From: Siphonodentalium dalli
Lineage: Eukaryota; Mollusca; Scaphopoda; Gadilida; Siphonodentaliidae
Assembly: GCA_032622095.1 (NCBI GenBank)
Contig: CP136069.1
Location: 88,774,618 to 88,838,617, forward strand
Length of the DNA: 64,000 bases
Direction: 5' to 3'
A program made the position numbers and the translations under genes. The notes under the pieces are model-generated. The model made no database searches. It was not told where the DNA came from and saw only the letters and a program-made list of their open reading frames with translations. The first letter of the stretch is position 1; each line of letters begins with the position of its first letter. Below, piece by piece: positions 58,015 to 64,000 of the stretch.

Positions 58015-58224
58015 CAGTAATGCCCTAAATAATCGACTCCTTAACCAAGCAGAATTATGGGTAATTTTTCAGGATTTAGTCAGAAATATGGCTTGTTGCC
58101 ATTCATCGGAAAGCTCTCAGTGAGAGCTTTCCGATGAATGGAACAAGCCATATTTCCGAATAAATCCTGAAATGTTTCCCATAATTCCGCTGTGGTTAAG
58201 GAGACAATTATTTAGGGCATTACC
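58015..58224. mobile_element. Foldback MITE
   Basis: TA|CAGTAATGCCCTAAATAATC ... TTAGGGCATTACCAT. The centre GGAAAGCTCTCAGTGAGAGC is a perfect stem top. It lies about 90 bp after the preceding copy. Confidence 0.9.
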
Positions 58225-58390
58225 ATATGTTATCACTTTAGTCACATCATCTCAGTATTTTGTCTCCAGTATTCCATCCAATCCAAAGTCAATTTTGTCT
58301 CAACATGAAGAATGTTTTCAAGAAAAGTATTCATCACAATCATCCACAGGCCCCTGTGGAATATACCAGATATAACAATATATAATAAAA

Positions 58391-59076
58391 CAGTGACAAG
58401 GTTCACAAATCTGATTTTAGGAAAAGCTCACTATCTATCATATTCATGATAGATTCTCAAAATCTTTCATCTCAGTTACAATATATTTCATTGTGTCTTG
58501 TTGGCCATGAAATTTCCTTTCTTCTGATGTATAATTCTTAGTATCAAATGAAGGGAAGTCGAGATACCTTATCAAAATCTAGAAAAATCTACCGAAGAAA
58601 AAACAGTCTTCAGTTTCCCTGTCCGGTAAGTAGTGATTATACCAATTCAATTATTACGATCGCATTTGCCGAACCTGCGAATACCCTGTACCATATGTTG
58701 ACTTCGCTAAAATAGAGTTCGTCAAGTTATATATATCGAACGAAAGAACATTTTATGTCCTATAGCATACACTGGGGCATATTTTGGCTGAGTTGACAAT
58801 TTTTTAGAATTATTGAAGATATTTATAATAGGCAAACAGGGAGACTGACTACCCGTTTTACTCCCAGATTTCCAGTAGATATTGCAAGTTTTGGTACGAT
58901 GCATCAACTTCCCTTCATTTGATATTATGGAATTGTACATCAAAAGAAAGGAAATTTGATGGCCAATAAGGCACACTGAAATATATTGTGACTGATTTGT
59001 ACGATTTTGAGAATCTAATAGCAATATAATAGATGGTGTGTTTTTCCCAAAATCGGACTTGTGAACCTTGTCACTG
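58391..59076. mobile_element. Long TIR element, 686 bp
   Basis: CAGTGACAAGGTTCACAAAT ... CTTGTGAACCTTGTCACTG. Arms of about 180 bp with shared GAAATTTCCTTTCTTxTGAT and CTTCCCTTCATTTGATA blocks. CAGTG/CACTG ends resemble hAT, but no clear target duplication. Confidence 0.75.
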
Positions 59077-59425
59077 ATATATTATATCGGTACATCTGCT
59101 ATTTTTCCCCAGGCGCCTGTGCCATCATCATCATTCTCAGTGACTTTTCATAAAAAGTATACACCCTAGTCAGTAGCTATGTTTTATTCTTAGATTAGGC
59201 CTTTAAAAGGACGCAAGGCCTTTGAAGTGGGTTCATGCGAAATATCATAAATGTTATTTAAGTCTGTAAATCAACTATCATCAACAAGTACATGTAAAAA
59301 TAGTTTGATTTTGTTCTTATTTTCATTTTTAATAGCTCTTAAATAACGAGATTTCCCATATGAAAACCATTGTTACGGTCACAGTGGCATTACAGATTAA
59401 AGTTCAATAAGATAACAAAGTTTAA

Positions 59426-59742
59426 TCTTCTTGCTGCTAAATGACGTTATGACGTTGTGTGCTAGGCTGTTACATTATTGCTATTTTCCAGTGGAAAAAT
59501 ATAATGGGAATATCACAAGAACCATAAAACTGACTCAGTTGAAATGTTATTATTGTTCACAATCGTGGAACATCATACACTATTTGAAACTTCGAGAGAC
59601 AGTTATTCCGATGCACCAAACTCTGCGTTCCAGTTATGAGTAATGGCCTACTGCTAGTGAGCTGAAGTACCTATGGACCATATATCACACCACATGCACT
59701 TTTTAGTCCGTAATAGTTATGGACGTCATAGCAGCGAAAAGG
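59426..59742. mobile_element. TTAA-flanked MITE (piggyBac-like)
   Basis: TTAA|TCTTCTTGCTGCTAAATGACG ends pair loosely with GACGTCATAGCAGCGAAAAGG|TTAA. Confidence 0.5.
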
Positions 59743-60116
59743 TTAATCAAAACTTGACGGTAAACATTGGAAAAAGTCAAAGCATTGAAAAATATTCTGA
59801 AATCATATTCAGACTAAAATATTTTAACTTTACTACATGATTGGTGATGTTTGTTGACAAATCACTTTTCAATACGCAAAATTTTGTTATTAGAGAACTA
59901 TCAATAATGAAGATGAGAACAAAGTTGATCCATTTCTCCATGTTCTTCTTGGTGGTGATGTTTTTACAGACTTTTAAAAAAATTTCACATTTACCAACTG
60001 AGAATGCCTTGGGGTCCCTTTAACTATATTGTTTGTTTCTGCTGAGCAACTACTATTCTGATGAATTATACATGATGAAATTTGTTGGTGAATTATGTGG
60101 CACTACAAACAACAAC

Positions 60117-60690
60117 TGAATTTTATTGCTATATTTATTGATAACCACTGCAGTATCTACTGTTCCCTACATCCTGTTGTAACATGCCATCTGATCTGCT
60201 ACAATGACATGTTCAATTAACCATCTCCTTCACCAGCCAGTCAGCGAGATCTGATAGCTTGTTCACAAAACATCAGAGGCCTATTAATAAAGCATATAAA
60301 ACAGAGTATAAGGACAACTTTTATACTGGCAGTGTGTACAAATCATGATGTTCTAGCAATTTGGGCTTTTTTTACTTATCCATAGATTGGCTATTCAACT
60401 CTTTTTTGAACCACTCGATCAAAATCAACATCTGGGTATACAATCTCCATGTCCCCCCCCCCAATTTTATTGCTATATTAATTGACAACTGCTGGAGTAT
60501 CTATTGTTCCCACATCCTGTTGTAGCATGCCATCTGATTTGCTGCGATGGTGTGTTCAAATAACCATATCCTTCACCGGCCAGTCAGCGTGATCTGATAG
60601 CTTGTTCACAAAACATCAGAGGCCTAAGCATATAAAACATCAGAGTATATGGACGACTTTTATACTGGCAGTGTGGACTTTTACTTATCC
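60117..60690. repeat. Two-copy direct repeat, period about 348 bp
   Basis: Both copies share TACATCCTGTTGTAACATGC-like sequence, CCAGTCAGCGxGATCTGATA, GCTTGTTCACAAAACATCAG and TTTTATACTGGCAGTGTG. C-rich tracts at 60453 and 60699 follow. Confidence 0.85.
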
Positions 60691-61223
60691 ATAGACCCCC
60701 CCCCCCACGAGTGAATTATAATAGCCTTTCAACTGAGTCAGTTTTATGGTTCTTGTTCTTATTCGTGTTATATTTTTCAACTGCAAAATGGCCATAACTT
60801 CAACAGCCCAGTACACGATGTCATAACTTCATTAGCAGTGGAGAGTTTAAGCCACACGGCAGCTTGGAGTCCCAAATTATAAGTAGTAATGCTTGCTTGT
60901 GTCACATTCCGGCCCAATCCAAGGGAACAAAATATTCCGATAAATATGTGAAATACTTTTATACAGGCTATATATGCATCGGAATGACACCAATTTTTTT
61001 TCAGCATGAAACAAAATGAGCATTTGAATTTGCCTCACTGCTGTGTGAAAAATTTAAAATAGCTGGGAAATTGTTACTGATATGGAAAGTTTTTTGTCCA
61101 AAGTATATAAATTCTGTAGTTCAGTGTGTCATGTATTTATCAACCTGTCTTATCCCTCTTTCCAAACTTTGTATACATTAGGAGCTTCAAATGAGTCATG
61201 CCTATTATAACGCGATATAGTTT

Positions 61224-61855
61224 AAGTTTCCTTCATAGTAAGCCAGCTAGTGAAATCGGTAGGGACAATATATCTACTGGTTTAGGTAAGTACAATTGCC
61301 TTACTCTTCTATAGTGGACTTGATCCAGTGGTGTGATATTTCGTCAATTTTATTTGACTTTATGACACAAATTAATAAAAAATGCTATATTTATCTTTGT
61401 ATAATCTTACGATCATAATGGTGTGTTATAATCTAATATTTATGTTAATTACGCATATAATATGATGTGTAATTTAATAGGAATAACTCATGTTTATCTG
61501 TGTTTGTTTGCGCTCAGAGAAGACCCAAACTCTGAAGAAGTCGCGATGTAAATTGAGATTGTATTCTTGTGAAATTTTGTAAACATTGCGGAACATTGTG
61601 ATAAAGTATATTTTCACATAAAATTACTACTTTCAGTTGACAACTTTTGTGGAGTTGGAGAACAAACATAATTTGCTTTGGAATAAACGAGGTTACTTTC
61701 ACAATTGTGAAATTTCATTTGCTGATTTTAGATGAGCGGTGCTTTATGCTTAAAGTCCCCTTTAGAAGAGTAAGGTAACTAACTGTACTTCGGCATAAAC
61801 CAGTATTATCCCTACTGATTTCACTACCTGGTTTACATGAAGGAAAATGGACTAT
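61224..61855. mobile_element. Inverted-repeat element
   Basis: Left arm TTTCCTTCATAGTAAGCCAG..CCTTACTCTTCTATAG; right arm AGAAGAGTAAGG..CCTGGTTTACATGAAGGAAA. The left half matches 53515-53810. Confidence 0.65.
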
Positions 61856-62280
61856 TATTAACCTAATCACATCACATTTTCCACTTATCCTGTCAACCAA
61901 TTCCATTCCATTATTTGTTACTATATTTATATATTACGATAGAGATTGTTGTTATTTTGTAAATTTACAAAACGGACTAGTCACCTGTATATTTGTGTAC
62001 TAAATCATTGTTTATTTATTATCATCTACTAATTTTGTACTAATTAATGTGATTAACCTTGCTGGTTGTTAGATCCCCATCAATGTTCATGTTAAAGGAT
62101 AATTAATTTTTATTACCATTCTATTTATGATGATTTTGTATGTAAAAAACAACTGGTTGTGAACTAGGTAAAGCCAGTGACAATTTTCACAATTCTATGA
62201 TGGCTGAGAAATATATTTCTGTAAAAATTGGCCTGGAACCCTGAATACATTATTAAAATTTAATTTTATTCTCAAAGTTA

Positions 62281-62478
62281 CAGTAATGCCCAAAATAATC
62301 AATTCCTTAACCACAGGAGAATTATGGGTAATTTATCAGGATTTAGTCGGAAATTATATTTATATATTAAGTGAGAGCTTTCAGATGAATGTCAACAAGC
62401 CATATTTCCGACTAAATTCTGAAAAATTACCGATAATTCTGCTGTGGTTAAGGAGTCGATTAGTTAGATGGTAATCTG
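62281..62478. mobile_element. Foldback MITE, partly decayed
   Basis: TA|CAGTAATGCCCAAAATAATC. The left arm is interrupted by AT sequence (about 62355). The right arm is intact to GGTTAAGGAGTCGATTA, then decays. Confidence 0.82.
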
Positions 62479-63028
62479 TTCATGATACAGCAAGATTGCG
62501 AGATTCAGGTTGGAAAACATCAACAAGATACTTCAAGGATAGACAGACTATAACTCTCTGAATTTAGTGATGCTGTCCCGCACGGTGGGCTAGCATCACA
62601 AAGTTCACCCTCTGGGAACATCATTCTGCTGAAGCCTCAACTGCTATGGGAGACATAGGATCAGTTTGAAGTTCCGCAGTTGAAGTTGGTTATGTTTATC
62701 CATTAGTCACTTCGATTATGAATTTTATATTCTGCAAAGTAGGGGATATATAGAAACTGAACAAAGGGGAAACATTAACAGATTTAAAACAATTTCACTC
62801 ACATCAAACTATCAATTGAGTTCTATGCTCTAAGATTTCAGTCAAAAGATGTGTTAAGTAAGAGGAGAAAGCATACTGAGGCACAACAATTTTATAGCCT
62901 GGTTTACGAACATTTGGGTTGAAAAAAGTAGATGCAGGATGGAAAAAAAATAAAAATAAAATTGTAATTCAATTGAGTATTTGTCACTAAAAACAAGCAT
63001 TCTGATTGGCCGAGAGCGGCTAACTTTA

Positions 63029-63235
63029 GTTTTCGATTCACCGACATCGGCAGCTTCAGCGTGCATAAAATCTGAATGTAGCATGGTAAAATTTCATCGG
63101 CGCAGAACGGAGTAGCGAAAAGAGCACACCTGCGTGTTGTTGTCTATAGATACCGTTCATCGGCCGCTTCAGCATGCATAAAATCTGAATGTAGCACGGT
63201 AAAATTTCATTGGCGCAGAATGGAGTAGCGAAATG
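63029..63235. repeat. Tandem duplication, period about 125 bp
   Basis: Two copies of CATAAAATCTGAATGTAGCA and GTAAAATTTCATxGGCGCAG with ATCGGC(A/C)GCTTCAGC(G/A)TGC. Confidence 0.85.
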
Positions 63236-63421
63236 AGCCAACCCGCCCCCACAGGAAATTGTTACGGAGCAGTGTTCTGAGTAACGCAATAAACAAACCC
63301 AAAGATTTGTGCGCAGTGATAACGGCAAAATGAAAGTCTTGATTCGTGTCATGAAAATGACTAAATGATACTTTTTATCAAGTTTTTTTTTTGCAAATTC
63401 CTTGCTAGATTGAATTACAAT

Positions 63422-63507
63422 GGAGATAAACGTACCCTGTTTCGTTGTACATTCTGGGATTCGAGCATGAAGACAGTTTGTGAACTCAACCGGGTACGTT
63501 TATCTCC
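63422..63507. repeat. Inverted repeat of GGAGATAAACGTACCC
   Basis: Outer arms GGAGATAAACGTACCC and GGGTACGTTTATCTCC are perfect with about 54 nt between; possibly the smallest MITE in the window. Confidence 0.75.
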
Positions 63508-63779
63508 TAATTAATTGTCACCACAACAATTGACAAATAGCATAATTATTCATGAATTTCACAAGATTTTTGAATATGATCAGTTTTAGTCAAATTACAA
63601 AAATACGTTGAGGTGTTTCTTCCCACATTGTATAACTAATGGAAAAGAACGCGAAAGAAAAAAATAGACTCTGCCATCAAATATTTTCTTTGACACCGTT
63701 TCATAGTTTAATCAGCATGATCATAAACCAATCATATAAAAAAGTTTAATTTTTTGTACAATATTGAAGAAAAAGTGTT

Positions 63780-64000
63780 GTAGGAGGGGTTCATAAACCA
63801 GGATATTATATTGTAGGAGGGGTTCATAAACCAGGATATTATATTGTAGGAGGGGTTCGTAAACCAGGATATTATATTGTGGGAGGGGTTCGTAAACCAG
63901 GATATTATATTGTAGGAGGGGTTCATAAACCAGGCTATTATATTGTAGGAGGGGTTCATAAACCAGGCTATTATATTGTAGGAGGGGTTCATAAACCAGG
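63780..64000. repeat. 33-bp minisatellite, about 7 copies, runs off the window
   Basis: Unit TAGGAGGGGTTCATAAACCA plus GGATATTATATTG (33 bp). Copies are nearly identical, with A/G and A/C variants. Being a multiple of 3, it makes a repetitive - strand ORF that I do not regard as a gene. Confidence 0.95.

Noticed and set aside
63732-63992. Repetitive - strand protein NPSYNIIxWF
   Set aside because: A by-product of a 33-bp minisatellite.

Overview
The window is animal nuclear DNA. It is AT-rich and intron-rich, with no prokaryotic gene layout, and is dominated by transposable elements (TEs). The one clear host gene is a seven-exon ortholog of ZMYND19 (MIZIP), spread over about 22.6 kb on the + strand (31559-54130). 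Its 229-residue product and exon structure point to a bilaterian. The TE mix (pearl/DINE-like Helitrons with microsatellite plus tandem cores, hAT, Tigger, piggyBac-like and foldback MITEs, tRNA-SINEs, non-LTR fragments) suits a marine invertebrate such as a mollusc or another non-vertebrate. I cannot name the species from this sequence.

Region 1-4263 is a head-to-tail run of Helitron-like units. Each begins TC(T/C)..TATATATTTTG, carries a (TCTG/GTTT) microsatellite, then in most units a 122-bp tandem core, and ends in a GC hairpin plus CTAG. Region 4264-11543 holds SINEs, a foldback element, a degenerate reverse transcriptase on the - strand (about 7560-8400) and a piggyBac-like MITE. Region 11544-18600 is a nest: a Helitron is split by a 5963-bp hAT-type element (12538-18500, 8-bp duplication). 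That element holds a broken non-LTR retrotransposon, which is itself split by another Helitron (15466-16017). The unsplit copy of the outer Helitron at about 1812-1840 is an internal empty-site control.

Region 18600-31300 is repeats without recognisable genes: tandem duplications, a minus-strand Helitron (21091-21753), three tandem mini-MITEs (23877-24343), a Helitron broken by a 977-bp insertion (25356-26614), a 41-bp satellite (26851-27359), inverted copies of one TIR element around a miRNA-sized hairpin (29408-29473), and a GATATCA-rich block (30429-31060).

Region 31300-54130 is ZMYND19: a promoter-like stretch with E-box, ETS and CCAAT motifs, then seven exons with GT-AG introns. Intron 2 holds a Tigger-like shell (42423-47201) enclosing a FLYWCH-MULE transposase relic, two hAT MITEs and a Tc1-like MITE. 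Introns and downstream DNA are seeded with near-perfect foldback MITEs of about 200 bp. Beyond 54130 I see only MITEs, inverted repeats and tandem repeats, ending in a 33-bp array that runs off the window.

The most interesting observations are: an HNH-like signature inside ZMYND19 (residues about 67-104); Helitron core repeats that disperse perfect NRF1-type sites; and the multi-layer nests with their own empty sites.
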